From Acanthosoma haemorrhoidale (Eukaryota > Arthropoda > Insecta > Hemiptera > Acanthosomatidae): 64,000 nucleotides of DNA. Location: positions 32,956,796 through 33,020,795 of the forward strand of contig OV884012.1 of assembly GCA_930367205.1 (NCBI GenBank). Direction: 5' to 3'. Below, piece by piece: positions 1-12,600 of this stretch (positions are counted from its first letter, which is position 1; each line of letters begins with the position of its first letter). A program made the position numbers and the translations under genes. The notes below the pieces were generated by a model, which ran no database searches, had not been told where the DNA came from, and worked only from the letters and a program-made list of their open reading frames with translations.

Positions 1-2428
1 CTGCTGCCCTCTAGGAGAGATAGTCCTTGCTCTAAGGATTATAGCAAACATGCAGATAGGCTCTTTCGTATGGTTAGGTTTGTTTAAAATATTAACTAAA
101 CGGAATTCGGTGATTACAAATAAAAAAGTCATAAATTCAAGAAATGAATGTACAAGAGCCATACCCTCCTCGATACCCAGTGCAGGAAATGAATGAGAAA
201 TACAAAGGTTATCAAGTCATATCTTGATCTTCAATATTCAAGGGCTGCTCCCTTCCCCCACATAGCTCCAATGTATCGTTTATGGAGCAATGAAGTCATG
301 GAGCCTTAGTGAAAGAAGAGAGTTACTCTGGGTGAAGTTGAACTATTATGACCGCGGGGTGTTACACTTAAAAAACCAATCTAAAACAGAGTATCTGATG
401 TGACCAAGAAATAATTTATTACAATAATAACGTATCATTGATAAAACTAGCAAAACAAAGCTCGTTAAAGTATTCAGCTATTACCCTTAGACAATTATAA
501 ACAAAGTTTAGAAGGAGATAAATATGGCAAATGACAGTTTACTGACTAATAAAAACTTAATTAATGACCACTTGTGGTAACTACCGACTGCTATAAAAAG
601 CGTTTCACTGAAATTACTTTAAAATTATTTGGCTTAGGACCAAAACTATTCACATGCGTGTATAACAATATACTGACCCGTGTAACAAAACCGGTTTCCA
701 ACAAGACGAGATTTTTGATAGCTTAAAGTATAAAAAAGAACCAGGTTTGCTCCATTTTGACACCACATAATGAAGCAGCGAGACATTTTTTTAGTTTCAT
801 AAAAAAAAAAAAAAGAAACGAACCACTTCAATATTGTCCTTTTTGTCCACTATGGTTCTTTAATGGACGTCCCTTCCACTACACACAGCTACATTTTTCT
901 GACTGCCTTGATTTACATCTTCACAATCCAATTCTGCACAGCTCATATTCATCATAAAGCCACACTTAACTATGATGAAACCCAATTTTAATGCTGGGTA
1001 TTCACCTCTTGAAGACGTTGGGTACACGACCCAATCCTCTGACCTCGGGCTGGTCTTGCCTTTGTCATTTGGTTATATTTTAAATTCTCAGACGCACGTG
1101 GACCATAGGATCTATGCCATCTGCCCGCCTTCGCTTTTAGTTCCTTTATAAGGTTGACTAGAATTTTCAATCTACTGTTATCAGTCAAATTACTAAGAAA
1201 ATAAAAGTCATAGCTGTAAATAAAACAAACTAATCCAATAATCTATTGACGTGTATAATAATAATACGTGGACTTTAGAAGACTTTATAATCCACTAAAT
1301 CGTTTATAAAACTATATTATTCATCAAAATAAATCATTTAAACCGCTTAAAACTTGACGATGAAACGGAACAGTTCTATTGTTGTCTCTATAATACTTTA
1401 TTACTAGGATTAACTTCAAATTTCATTTTGCATTACTCTCTTTCATATGTCTTCAACTTTCTTAGGAAAAAACCAATTTTTTTATGCGTCACACTTACCG
1501 TTATTATATTTGTCAACCTTTATTATTGGGTTAAATTAAATTCAAATCTATTGAACTCGTCGCTGAAATTAAGACGATTGCCCCATACCTTTTTTAAAAT
1601 AATGCCTTCCCTTTCGAGCAATTTGAATGACTTCGTACAGACAATATTTACTACCTCAAATATTTCTGACTAGTCATAAATTGTCTGGTTAGTATGCACA
1701 TAAATTGATTTAAAATCCCTGAGGTTATCGCCTTATAAAGCATACCGTCTGTGCTCTGAGGATTCCACAACGTTTCCCTCATTTATTATCGTAAACGAAT
1801 GAGCCAATAATCGCTAGTGCTTACTATGAACATCCCGCAATATATGTAAGTGATTATATCTGCCATTGGAGCGTCGAGGTCATGACTCCGTTCACAGGCT
1901 GGTCATTGAATGCCATAAATCACTAAGTGGGGAAATAGGCTCATAGGTCATCCTAGTTAATGGCTAATCATTCGCTGCCAAATCTGCGAGGTATAATAAT
2001 AAATAATAAATAAAAACAATTTGTTTTATAACAAATTTAGTTATTACAATATTTTTTTCCAAATACTCATTATTTGAGCTAAAGTTATTAATTTGGTTTT
2101 GTAGATGACAGATAACCCAAATCTTTGCTATTAGAAAGCTAAGTGAATGCCAAGACAACTGAAAAATAAGAGGTAAAATGTTTTGATTGAGATGTTTGGC
2201 TGTGGGAAAAGTATATGAAATTATACCTTTATGTATCATAGCACATTGCTAAAAAATATAATAGATAAATCATTTGGGATATACTATAATTAGTTTTATC
2301 AAGTTATTCACCGAAAATCACTCACGTTGAAAATTAAAGACGTTTACCTCTGGTGTACCATGATTTGCAGCTACTTAAAATATACCAATAACGACATTGT
2401 AAAAGCAGTAAAAACATATTTATCACTT
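1..2428. other. AT-rich stretch without a supported gene
   Basis: No frame here combines an ATG, sensible length and a recognisable domain; the longer frames at about 990-1190 and 1430-1670 begin at TTG. An A-run lies near 800-814. I see no repeat shared with the rest of the window until the LINE target site at 2429. Confidence 0.6.
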
Positions 2429-3926
2429 AAAAAACTATCAGCCTACTCCCTGTCCTCTCAAAAATATTTGAATTATAGGACTATTAAAACGTCTACTTTC
2501 AATTGTTGAATCCAAAAACCTTATTCCCACACACCAGTTTGGTTTCCATCAACGACATTCCACTTCTCAACAAGGCCTTCGTGTTGTTGATCACATCTCC
2601 TCAGCCCTTCAAACCAAACAGTATTGCACTGCTGCCTTTCTTGATATAGCTCAAGCTATTGACAGAGTTTGGCACGCAGGTTTGCTCTACAAGCTCAAAA
2701 GATTTTTACCACAAACCCTTTTCCTAATCCTACAGTCCTACCTGTAAACCACTTCTTCCAAGTCCGCTGTGGTTTAGAATATTCTAACTACTATCCCATA
2801 AGTCCAGGAGTTCCGCAGGGCAGTGTCCTGGGTCCTGTCCTCTATAACCTATACACCGCTGATGTTCCCTCTACTCCTAATACCTTCTTGACCACAATTG
2901 CAGATGACACTGCAGTCTTGTCATTCAACCCAGCCCCGTTATAGCATCCCATAACCTTTAAAAACACCTTGACGAGATCGAGTATTGGTGCACCCAATGG
3001 TGGATCAAAGTTAATGAAGCAAAATGTTCCCACATTACCTTCTCCCTTTGTCGCAAGTCTTGTCCACTAGTTTATTTTAATTCTATTCCTCTCCTTGTAT
3101 CCGAGACAGTACGGTACTTAGGCTTCCATCTTGACAAACGACTGACCTGGAACCCACATACGAGACTAAAACAAACAAGAACTAAACAGACGCTTTGGAC
3201 AACAGTACAGACTACTTTAAAGGACATCACATCTCTCAATAGAAAATAAATTACTAATCTACAAAGTTATACTTATGCCAATCTGGACATACGGAATAGA
3301 GCTATGGGGGACAGCAAAAAATTCGAACATCAAGCGTATCCAATCCTTTGAATCAATAGTCCTGAGAACAATAGCAAATGCCCCTTATTACGTGAGCAAA
3401 AAAACCTTCATAACGATCTTAATATACCCTACATTCTAGAACTCATCCCTTCCAAGTTTATGAAATTCCACAGTAGCCTTTCCAACCACCCTAATCCTCT
3501 AGCACAGTCATGCACTGCACCACTCATCCCTATAAGCCTCCTCGGAGACTGAAACGGCAGTACCCTCGTAACCTTCTATAAATGCGTGACGGTGGGAGTC
3601 CTGGCAATGGCCAGTTTCTCCAATCATGTCCTGAGCGTTTGTGGATCTCGCGCTCTTGTTCAGCCTCCACTGGCTCGTATCCGGTGACGCGGTTGACGAA
3701 GGAGCGTGGGGGACTTCCCAAGACTCCGCTTCCTCTATCGTATGCGAAGGAGGTGATGTGGATTTGAGAGGCCTCTGGACTGTCTTTAAATATTGTATGA
3801 AACAGCGAGTGAATGATGAATTGTAAATATGGTATGAATGAGAGCATTTATCTTAATTACTTATTGCCTAATAAGGCAGATTGTAATTTTAGCACAATAA
3901 AGGATAATTATATAAAAAAACTATCA
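2429..3926 (+). mobile_element. LINE family A (jockey clade), degenerate 5'-truncated copy with TSD
   Basis: The body at 2441-3914 aligns throughout with the reverse complement of the LINE at 51,293-53,644. It begins in the reverse-transcriptase fingers and ends in the shared 3' tail, which carries TTGCCTAATAAGGCAGATTG. The element is flanked by AAAAAACTATCA at 2429-2440 and 3915-3926, a 12-bp target-site duplication. This defines a complete target-primed insertion that was 5' truncated on arrival. The copy carries many frameshifts and stops and cannot make protein. Confidence 0.9.
2441..3580 (+). pseudogene. Reverse-transcriptase remnant of LINE A
   Basis: Translated in shifting frames, this matches the RT of the 51-53 kb copy: finger motif with FGF followed by HQRHST-like residues, palm motif A (LDIAQAID, where the second conserved AFD is changed to AID), motif B GVPQGSVLGPVLYNLYT, and motif C changed to IADD where FADD is expected. 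The longest uninterrupted part is 2669-2944. A small deletion after motif C and several later frameshifts break the thumb region, which still shows the IWTYGIELWGT motif at about 3280-3310. This copy is clearly older than the one at 51-53 kb. Confidence 0.88.
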
Positions 3927-6090
3927 AAAAAGAGCTTTAAAAATCTATTCCTTATGGATCTTATTTTTGTTATAAATTAAAAATAATCCAATTTTTATTT
4001 CATAGATTTTCTTTAGACATGTGGAGTTTTATTAAAAAGTCTCCTGATCAGATAATTAAAAAAAAACAGTTATAAACCTGTATGCGAAATTGTTGGTTAT
4101 TCTTAATGGAAAAATATTAGCATCAAAGAGAATTGACTAGCAGTGTGTTACATGTAATCAAAGATAACCCATATTGTGAACCAAGTTACCCAAGATCCGA
4201 CAATGAGCGATGTTCATTCCTGATGGTTCGCTGCTTTATAGCTGAGGGAAAATGATGGTTCACTTCTCATTACATCAGCTATTTGTTCCTTACACTGTGA
4301 GCTCCTTTCACATGAGGAAACCCACCTCTTGAGACAGCGATGAGTCTAGTTATGCTTGAGGACTTGATTTCACAAACCCCGGTGAGATTAGCGTAGGAAA
4401 TCTGCCACGAAGTGCAGTGCACTTTGGGTTTAAATACCTTAGAGGTACAACAATAATCAAAACAAAGAAATAGGTCAGATCAGGTCTTATGGCCAAGACC
4501 TGGGACCATAAAACCTCAATTTTTGTCACTTTCAGTATCTATGCAATCGATTAATTTATTTGGTTAAAATAATCACCTAGATTTCTTTAATACAAGAATT
4601 TCTACTTTAAAAAAATATCGTTTATTAGTTTGTGTCTATTTATTACTGCTTTGAGTGATACTAAATTTGTGGCCTGAGAACTACTATATAACAATCCCCC
4701 CCCCCACTGTACCCAAATCACGAACAATCGACTTACACCTCGTCAATAAAACGAACAAATACATAGTAAAAATTAAATATATAATAAACATGTAACTTTT
4801 CAATGCTATAAAAATATATCATAGCATTAAATAGCAAGATAAAACAATAACAAACATAACAATAGCGATTTCTGACACCATAAAATGGTACACAAAAAAC
4901 AATATAAAGTGCATCAAAAAGTAATGGACCTTAGTCGGCTGGTAAGTAGTTTTCCAAAAGTTATAATTCCTTTAAGTCTTTCTGCAATCTTATGTAATTA
5001 TGTCAATTTTCACCCTCTTTGTATGCCACATTTTCTACTACTAATTCCTACCGTTATGCACTGAAAACTATTATAATATAAATAATTTATTTTCAAAATA
5101 AGCTTACTTGGATTTCTTTTATAGAAATGACTTAACATTAAAACAAATTCAAAACCCCTCCCCTCTAATAAAAAAGTAACTAATTGTCCTTTGAGAAAGC
5201 TGGAATTCAATTGTTGGATACTGTTTGAGAGTTTAATCCTATAAAAAGTTTTAAATTCCGGAGTTTATAAGCTCAAACATCTTCAAACTCTAACATTTAA
5301 TGATCGCTGAAAGGGGAACGGCCGGAATACAAATTCTGCACTCCGAACTCGATTGAAACTTTTCGATTTCATCAACCGACGTACTTACCCTTAATGAAGC
5401 AATATAATTATAATAAGATAACAAACTTTTCCCAAGAACATTTTTTTCCAATTCAATTAATTAGCAATCAGTAAAGTTTTTGTTCTAAGAGGTCAACGTA
5501 TTGTGGAGTTTTACTTGAATTTCACTTATGTGTTTTAACATAATACAAAGAAGCTGTTATTGTGTTAAATTTTTACTGGTCTCGCTTAAAAACTTTTTAC
5601 AATTAAAAGGAGGTGTAGCCATCGATTTGAATTAATTATCCGAAAGAAGAATATTTTATATTCACTTTTGCTGGTTCAGTTGTCAGTTGCTACGACTAAC
5701 ACAGTCATGTAAATTTTAGTTACATTTTTAATCTATAAATCAGTTGCCTCACCACTTGTTCCAAAGTTAAAAAATAACAGCTTAAATGATTAAATTATTT
5801 TTATTTAGAATACAATTCAAGGGAGTGGGTGTCAAATCGACCTGAAATAAATCGTCTAATGGTCAAAGAGCGAATAGGGACACGAGATTCAGGAGTACCT
5901 TTGCCTGGTTTCATTTGTTGGCGGGCATTCAGTAGGTGTGTTTCGTTGATTAAAATCAATATGTCACGAGATCAGAATGATTACTAAAGAAAGGCGGCCT
6001 AAAATCAGTAAAGGTGACAATCAATAATATATATATTGTCAAGTCGTTGCGAGGGGGTACCTGGACAATTGCTTCATGACGGGTCTTACT
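3927..6090. other. AT-rich stretch without a supported gene
   Basis: No convincing coding region. It holds a run of ten C at 4696-4705 and a short perfect palindrome AAGTGCA-G-TGCACTT near 4415-4430. Nothing here matches other parts of the window by eye. Confidence 0.55.
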
Positions 6091-6495
6091 GTACTATCTG
6101 ACTCAATATTTGATAGGTATGTGCCCCGACAGTGCACTATGTTCAGGAGAAGAAGTATAGGGTGGTATTGTACGTAGTTTATGTGCTCTTGGAATAACCA
6201 CGAATTCACACTCGGTATTTGAGGGTAGGTGAAAACCGTCCGGATCCCAAAGGCGATTGTGAACCGGAGAGACAGACTGGATTGCCGTGGGAGACACTGC
6301 TAGGTAAAGTTTGTAGGGCCACGGCAGCCGTTGTCCGCGAGGGAGAGGTCTTCCCCAAGGAGGTGCTAGTTTTAGCGAGGCTAAGGCAGAGGAATCCCAC
6401 TAGAAAAGTGTGGGGTCTGAAACGAGGTTAGGAAGAGAGATGTAGAGGTTTTCATAAATAAGAAGGCCAAATCTTGAAACACCAGTGCAGCTCCA
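6091..6495 (-). repeat. Dispersed repeat, copy 1 (shared with 53.7-54.1 kb)
   Basis: Read on the minus strand, this block matches about 53,750-54,130 on the plus strand over some 380 bp. Shared landmarks, in order, are CTGCACTGGTG, CTCTCTTCCTAACCTCG, GCTAAAACTAGCAC, CACGGCAATCCAGTCTGT, GAGTGTGAATTCGTGGT and GAACATAGTGCACTGTCGGG. It is richer in GC than its surroundings. In the 54-kb copy one frame covers most of the match (residues such as TECEFVVIP and SSSPEHSALSG). Here the same residues fall in two different frames, so if the block once coded for protein this copy is broken. The family is unidentified; it may be part of a transposon. Confidence 0.8.
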
Positions 6496-6548
6496 AGTAC
6501 CAGTCAGGGAGCCGTAGTTAGAATGATTTATCAACTAAAACTAGGGGG

Positions 6549-6701
6549 TATATATAGCCCTCAGTAACCAATGTTCTGGGGTCTTATTCTGACCAACCGA
6601 ACCGCAGGATTGCGGTTGACGCTAGACTGCTCTAGACCGGGACCCACCTAGCCCCTTGGGGCTACCTGACTCCCACTTCAGGGGCCTCTGACTAGTTTTT
6701 T
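6549..6701 (+). other. Cluster of four hairpins between a TATA motif and a T6 run; possible small RNA gene
   Basis: TATATATA lies at 6549-6556. Then come four inverted repeats in a row: AACCGCA/TGCGGTT (6600-6617), CTAGA/TCTAG (6622-6635), TAGCCC/GGGCTA with a CTTG loop (6649-6664) and CCTGA/TCAGG (6665-6682). A run of six T at 6696-6701 follows. The cluster is GC-rich inside AT-rich DNA. A TATA box, a compact structured transcript and a T-run terminator is the layout of RNA polymerase III type 3 genes, but I do not recognise the RNA and cannot see a proximal sequence element. It could equally be a degraded repeat. Confidence 0.3.
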
Positions 6702-6866
6702 GCAGCTGCGTCTTTCATTGTTTACAATATTTATACTGGTACGACTTATGGTTTGGTAATGTTCTTTACATTAGTTTTAATTAATTTACAACATATTATA
6801 ACCAATTGGCAATATATATACAACAGAGTATAGGTTGATTTATCTTATGTAGTTAGCGTTCGCTAC

Positions 6867-6868
<2 letters not shown>

Positions 6869-6902
<34 letters not shown>
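6869..6902. repeat. (AT)17 microsatellite
   Basis: Uninterrupted AT dinucleotide run. Confidence 0.97.
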
Positions 6903-6906
<4 letters not shown>

Positions 6907-9353
6907 AGTAAAGTTATTGTTAACTTTATAGTATTACATTATACAGTCACATAATAATTCAATTTGATTGCTCTTATACTAGGGGATATTACCATATCCC
7001 ACACAGTTTACAAAATATAACCTATTCTAGACATTTTTTTAGTTGAATTTAAGCTATTTAGAAATTTACATTTATTTATTAAATGCCCTTTTGTACTTTC
7101 ACTTTCAGGAAGGCAATACTTCCCGTTATGCAACATTCTAATTATTGGAGCGTGCCTTTATAACGGAAATAATTTTATATCACAAATCTTTAGTAATTAT
7201 ACATAATAAGTAAAATTCCCTGTGCATTTATGACTAACACTAATACCTTGATTGTCCTGGATCAGGCCCTAGCCATTTCAACATGATTTTCATTGGCTAA
7301 AAATTATTAAAATATGGAAATAATATATGATAACAAACAACTATTAAATTTGTTTAAAAAACAACAAATTGTAAGAAAGAATCGGGAAACACGCATACTT
7401 GGACTATCTGGCTTGAGATGTTTCGCAAATTGAGAAGTCCCAGGGTCCAGAAGGGAACTGGATGACCACACACACGGTTAGGGCCCTGTTGCGAGAAATC
7501 ATGTCGAAACTCCGTGGGAAATCTGCTAGAATTAGCGGGCTCCCACTTGAGCCCAACCACGGACCGAGTTGGCCCATGTAGATGAAGATATATCTCCACG
7601 AATTATCTACATCTACATCGTTCCTCTAGAAGGGTACTGAGTTTTGGAGGCTATGCTAGGAAGTGTTCATGCTGAAAATCTGAGGAAACGGTGAGGGCAA
7701 ACCATGTACATTAGTTGCCAGTTTATATAGTCTGCTCAAGAGGTATAAGCAGTATGCTACTAGTGGTTCTATGGTTAGGCTACTTGACTACTAACTGCTG
7801 TTCTCCAGACTATTGATTCCCTTAACGATTTCATTTCCTGGATTTGGTCTGGTTCAGGTAGTAATTGAGTACATCCCGTAACATAAAATGAAGTAATACT
7901 TGAAATAGAAGTAGTGAATCCGGACTAAAAAACAGAATTAACAATCGAGGGATTACGTTTAATCGCACTAGTTATCAAGCACCATCTGACCAATAACCAT
8001 GGGTCTAGATTTACATTTTAAATACGCAGTGCTTACAGGCAGAGGACACATGGTAAGTAACGCAAGTAAAACACAGTCTTACAATTTATCATGAGACTTT
8101 AAGGATCAAACTATATTTATTTATTAGAACTAAGGGTTTGAGTTTTTAGTGAACAGCTAGTCAGGGCAATGTGGCCAAGGACTAGTGGTGTAAGTTTTTG
8201 GGCTAGGAGATACTCTGACGTCGGCTGCGCCGGTGTTTTTAAGTAACAGCCACTCCAGAAATTCGCTACAGCAAGCAGTTGAGCCCTTCTATTACAAGTT
8301 AGACTTTAAAGTGGTTTTCACACATGAGAAACGTATGATGCATGCTTCTTTAATATTCCCTTCCTTTCATCCTCAACATCCTTCTATCGAACTAATACCA
8401 CATGTAGGAGATTACGCTAGATCCTCAGTTACTAGATAGCGAATTACTTTTCATTGTCTAAATTTTTTTTTGTTGCATTGTTAAATTTCATGTTGAAAAA
8501 TGACTTCTAGACCAGTGCGCATACAGACATTTACACTATTTAAAAATTAAATTAATTTAAAAAAAAAACTCTTTGCCCAATACTGATTGGAATACCAAAG
8601 CAGTACCATTGACGATATAATGTACCTGGAGCTAACGGACGTGATACAGGAGATGCTGTATCCTGTGTGGTAGATACCTTCAGCCCATTGTCATCACGTA
8701 TTGACCATCAAAATTATTAGCGCAACATTTGGTCACTTCAAAAGGTTAAGAGAACGATCATAGATCATATCGTCCCATCCATGTCAGACTATCAAATATA
8801 CGGGACGATATGACGGGAAAAATATTTTTCTACCATGACGAAGTTTACATATTTGACGCAGATTTACTGTCATAGTTGCCTTCCCAATAAATAAACTGCT
8901 ATTATTATTTTTTTTTTTGTTTTAGGTTAACTCCATCACGAGAACCATTAATGCCCACATATACATAAATAGCTTTGTGATTTCATAATAGATATGTTTT
9001 TTATCATTATGTCATATCCCTTGAAAAGACATGTCTTATCCTATTAAAAACTGAAACTGTATATCTTGAGAATCCACGGAAGCGAGAAAAGAGCCCCAAT
9101 CATCCGAAAGGTCAAAGTCAAATAATTTTTTAGGAGGTGGAAAGGAGAGGTGAGGTCTTGATGATACCGTAAAAGAAATTATACCGTCACTGAAAATTAC
9201 TTTTTAAAAATACATGGCCGAGGTTTATATTAACTGTATCTCATTGTTACGAAAACAATAGAAGACACCACCTACATCTTGATCTTCAAGTAGATGGCTC
9301 ACATGTTCAACAGAAAATGTAGCAAGGTATATATATATATTTTTTTTTTTCAG
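6903..9353. other. AT-rich stretch without a supported gene; two small hairpins
   Basis: A GC-richer patch at about 7400-7580 contains the hairpin GGGCTC/GAGCCC (7537-7554). A perfect 11-bp inverted repeat CATATCGTCCC/GGGACGATATG lies at 8766-8776 and 8802-8812. No recognisable gene. Confidence 0.55.
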
Positions 9354-9638
9354 AGACTATTAGATACGCTACGTTTCTACAATAGATGTAATTTTACGTC
9401 ACCAAGGGTCCATAAAATAGAGCTGATAAGAATAGAGAACAAGGGGCCTCGAGGTACAACCCCTGTGCAAATAATGTTTGGAGATAACAATGTACGCACA
9501 GTGGTACTGCTCCAACAAAGCCAGTTGTTAGTGAACCAAGCATATTTCTGCTACGTGGTTGGAAAGATAAAGAAAACATTTGGGTACACGTTTCCTAGGG
9601 TGCTCCTTATAGATTATTTAAAACAACTAAATTTCTGA
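9354..9638 (+). CDS. Candidate terminal exon, unknown protein
   Basis: A run of ten T followed by CAG at 9341-9353 is a textbook 3' splice site. Directly after it, in phase 0, an open frame of 94 codons runs to a TGA at 9636-9638. The predicted peptide begins RLLDTLRFYNRCNFTSP and is mixed hydrophilic and hydrophobic, with two cysteines and no obvious membrane segment or low-complexity stretch. The frame can be extended upstream to an ATG at 9294, but that part would translate a TA-repeat and a poly-T, so an exon starting at 9354 is the better reading. I recognise no family and see no upstream exon in the preceding 2 kb. It may be a chance frame or a piece of a mobile element. Confidence 0.3.
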   Translation, partial: RLLDTLRFYNRCNFTSPRVHKIELIRIENKGPRGTTPVQIMFGDNNVRTVVLLQQSQLLVNQAYFCYVVGKIKKTFGYTFPRVLLIDYLKQLNF

Positions 9639-12600
9639 AGTTTTTCTTCTTAAAAATCAGAAATTAATGTTTATTTTTTGCCTAATTCACCCAGGAAGGT
9701 TCCATTTACATAAGTTTGTAATGCGGTTCATCCCACATTGTTCCAATATAGAATCGTGCCGAGCAGATTAAACACTCACTGGAGTCTTTGGGTCATAAGG
9801 AGTAGTAATCGTGTTTGTGTCAGCACTAAAGATTTCCTGAGTATTGAAAACCCCACTACAACACCATTTCCGCTTATTAGCGTCTGTTTCAGAGGAACGC
9901 TTCAAGGCTTTTGGTAGTGACGTTAAACCACCAAGTCAAACCGCATAATACTGCTAATGCATAACCAAGTTTCTCAAACGTATTATTGCTAATAGATTCA
10001 TTGCTAGGGACTTTTAGTCTACCTGTACCAATAAAGCTCTAGCGATTTATCTAATCACATATTTCTTTTTTCTATATCCAAATTTATATATGTACGAAAT
10101 ATAGTTTCTACAATTGAATCTATTTATTATTGCATCATTGTATTTCCTGTAATATGTTTGGTAAAAATACGAGTAGGAAGCAGAGAAAGGAAGGATTCCT
10201 GAAGAAGTGGTTATGGCATACGTTACCTACTCGAGTAATGAGATGATCGAGTGTTACATACTAAACCGGAGAGCTGCCTCATTTGACGTAATTGAAAAAT
10301 TCTTTTAAACCTAGTTTTATAAATTATTTGTCCTGCATTCCCCCTTTGTAGATATTAGAGAACACATGAAAAATAAAACGTCATAGCGTAGAGGTGTGGT
10401 TCGCTGAATAAAAGGTATATATAGCACTCTATAATTTATCATACATATATATCTCTACCATTATGCATAGATATAATTTGTTAAATTAAGTATAATATAT
10501 ATTGGTAAAGTAAGAGAATATATTTGCGCCGGTGACCGAACCTAGCATAAGGTATTAGGATTGGATAGGATGTATTAGCTCATCATATTGATTAGGTTAT
10601 CAAATTATATATCTCAACGCCCTAATTAATAATGTGTCGAGGTTCAAGTAAACTATAAGTACATAAAGTCTTTAGAATATCAAAAGAGTATCCAGGAATT
10701 TTGCAGCCGGGGTTCAGGATTTTCATACAGATGATATTTCGCATGAACGTTTTACTTGATGCCATCGAAATTCTAAAGATAAAAGCTATCCTATGAAACT
10801 AACGAATAATCAATTAATAGTAATTTAAAAACAAACTTTCACTACTGCAACCTAATATCACTGCAACTAGCGTATCGAAACGAATAACTGGACATCTCGA
10901 AAAACAATTTGAAATATGTGTTACATCTATTGTGGTTTGCTATGGAAGTCGTTATAACTGTCAAAAATGTATCTTTAGCAACCGTAAGAAGCCTTCAATT
11001 GTGTGATATCAGGCATGACTTGATTTTTTACAAGTTATGGTAGAATGTAGAAGATGGCAGCAGATTCTCTTACACTTTTTTAAGTAAATCTGCGCAGTCA
11101 AAGGTTAGCATTGATTTACCAAGCAGTGATTTGTTTTGCATATTAAGCCTTTTATCATTCAGCGAGTTGATTCGACGTTGAAAAGCAAATTTCCAAGACG
11201 ATAGTTCGGTATACAAGAGTGCTATCATGCTTTATATGCTATGTAAGTCCTTTAGAATCAATAAATGATGGCAGTAAAAATAGTCCATTTGATTATTTTT
11301 TTTTTAACGAAAAATTACGGACTATCAATAAACCACAATATCTCAGTCCACGATTGCAGCTTTTAAGCTATTGAAATTTCAATTAATCATTGACAGACAG
11401 AAAATATCCCTTTTGTGAACAAAACCGGAAAAAGGAAATCAAAAAGTATAAACCATATCACCGGTAGAATCGTATATTTTCAAAAATAACTCAATACATT
11501 TTATTCCTTCAAAAGCTCAACCTCATTCATCAGCGGGAACCGGAGCTTACGATGTAAAGCCCACCTCAACATTTCATTACGTCCGATTGATTCTTGCAGG
11601 TTACACAATATCAAGCCAATGGCTTTTGTTATCAATATTGAACAATCGCTCTTAATATTGAACAATCCTATCTGACTAATTAGTGAGCTAATAAGATAAT
11701 GAATGAAACGTCAGTTACAGATTTATGGTTCAGTTTTCCTGCCACACCCTTCCTTCCGCCTTCACTTTCTAAACACATAGTAGTTTTCACTGGCTCCTTT
11801 CGTATTAACTACGAGAAAAAGAATTTTTGAAATTGATTTTAACCTTTTGAAGAAAAGAAACCCCACATTTTCACCACTGCGTATGTCTATCAAAGTAAAG
11901 TACTTGACATACATAAAATGAAATGAAATTAAAAAAAATAAACTTTATTCTGTGACACATCAACAAGTCCTCCCAGAAGAAGTAAAATGTCCATTACTAT
12001 AAGTTTCTATGACTTTTAGATACACCTCGTAATATTGATGTTTATGATTTATATAAAAAAACATGAAAACTAAATAAATTACAATACAACCTTTTACGGT
12101 ACGAGGTACCGAATTCTGCGTTTTTATACCACCATATATATTAGGTACTTAGAATAAAACAGAAAGGAATTACTACACAAACAGAGATTATTTTGCAACA
12201 AAGAGCCAATTAAATATTGTTTGCAGAATCACGTTGATAGTTAAAAGATTATTGAGGGGAATGAAGAAATTGGTAATGACGGGATTTGAAAACGAAGAGT
12301 GAAGAAGAATGACAAGTGGATAGAGGTATTGATAGCAATGATAATAATATATATAAACAATACCAAAAGAGAATATCTCCTCGTTCAAGTGACTAAGATT
12401 ATTATATAGTGGTTATAGCAGAATTTCAAAAACTGGACTTCTAGAGAAAGCTGGGGATTCATGAAAGTTTCTGAATAATTGATAATTTAGCCCGGCTTTT
12501 GGCTTAAGTGTGAGTAGGTGACTTTGCTCTTAATGTTCTAAATGTAATATGATAGTTTTTTCCGACTGGTTCTTGGAAAACACCTTCCTGTAATAGTTTA

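Noticed and set aside
3530..3847. 105-codon minus-strand frame
   Set aside because: Antisense to the LINE A 3' UTR. The corresponding antisense frame in the 51-kb copy (51,377-51,688) shows this is a property of the repeat.
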